A stretch of DNA of 5,487 nt, taken from positions 562-6,048 of the forward strand of contig DMJJ01000612.1 in the NCBI GenBank assembly GCA_003452185.1, given 5' to 3'. Every line of letters starts with the position of its first letter. Positions within the stretch are counted from its first letter, which is position 1. Source of the DNA: Verrucomicrobiales bacterium. GTDB lineage: Bacteria; Verrucomicrobiota; Verrucomicrobiia; Limisphaerales; UBA11320. The position numbers and the translations under genes are program-made. The notes beneath the pieces are model-generated. The model ran no database searches and had not been told where the DNA came from. It saw only the letters and a program-made list of their open reading frames with translations. This document shows, in pieces, positions 5,462 to 5,487 of the stretch.

Positions 5462-5487
5462 GTAGCGCAGACAGCCCTGTCTGCTGT
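5462..5487 (+). repeat. Hairpin repeat at contig edge (truncated)
   Basis: GCAGACAG (5467-5474) and CTGTCTGC (5477-5484) form a perfect 8-bp inverted repeat with a 2-base centre, preceded by GTAGC. From memory, similar GTAGCGCAGAC...GTCTGCTGT elements are scattered between genes in Verrucomicrobiota genomes; I could not check this. The contig stops here, as assemblies often do at multi-copy repeats. Confidence 0.65.

Larger units (their letters stand above)
5183..5487. other. Gene-free region upstream of cvfB with short repeats
   Basis: I find no credible gene in these 305 bp. Frames that stay open on either strand read through the repeat copies and give Arg/Pro/Ser-rich translations with no recognisable motif. 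No clear -35/-10 pair for cvfB is visible on the minus strand, and no intrinsic terminator with a T run. The contents are two copies of a TAAGGAGGT-containing hairpin and an edge hairpin, entered separately. Confidence 0.6.

Noticed and set aside
5145..5465. Plus-strand open frame of 106 codons
   Set aside because: It starts inside the antisense of cvfB and continues through the repeats; the composition is typical of random G+C-rich frames.

Overview
This G+C-rich bacterial window looks like a complete short metagenomic contig. Its first 16 bases match the end of the common Illumina sequencing adapter, and its right end breaks inside a hairpin repeat. The protein set points to the PVC superphylum, most likely Verrucomicrobiota: secreted PQQ-like propeller protein with an N-terminal NWPQFRG motif, GH95 fucosidase, Asp-box sialidase-like protein, and short intergenic hairpin repeats. 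That placement is inferred from protein style and was not tested by a search.

Layout, left to right. (1) A secreted GH95-type glycoside hydrolase lies on the minus strand, positions 17-690. Its signal peptide and N-terminal domain are present and the catalytic domain is cut off by the contig end. (2) A 223-bp divergent intergenic region (691-913) carries a 7-bp inverted repeat just before the next start codon. (3) On the plus strand are a secreted PQQ-like beta-propeller protein (914-2272) and a small DUF1294 membrane protein (2269-2550) that overlaps it by 4 bp. (4) On the minus strand, reading right to left, are a CvfB-type S1 RNA-binding protein (5182-4313), a secreted sialidase-like protein (4320-3112) that overlaps its end by 8 bp, and a DoxX-like four-helix membrane protein (2994-2557). 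The last meets DUF1294 tail to tail with only 6 bp between them. (5) From 5183 to 5487 I see no gene. This stretch holds two copies of a short hairpin element 71 bp apart, each containing the exact sequence TAAGGAGGT, and a third, different hairpin at the contig edge.

Two of the six genes encode probable secreted glycan-active proteins (GH95 and sialidase-like), a third secreted protein is a propeller, and two are small membrane proteins. This fits a polysaccharide-degrading heterotroph, but it is not a recognisable polysaccharide utilisation locus: no transporter, sulfatase or dedicated regulator is visible. The only strong gene-to-gene links are the two overlapping pairs. No RNA gene, CRISPR array, insertion sequence or defence system is visible. 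The least-explained DNA is the duplicated Shine-Dalgarno-containing hairpin upstream of cvfB and the inverted repeat before the propeller gene.
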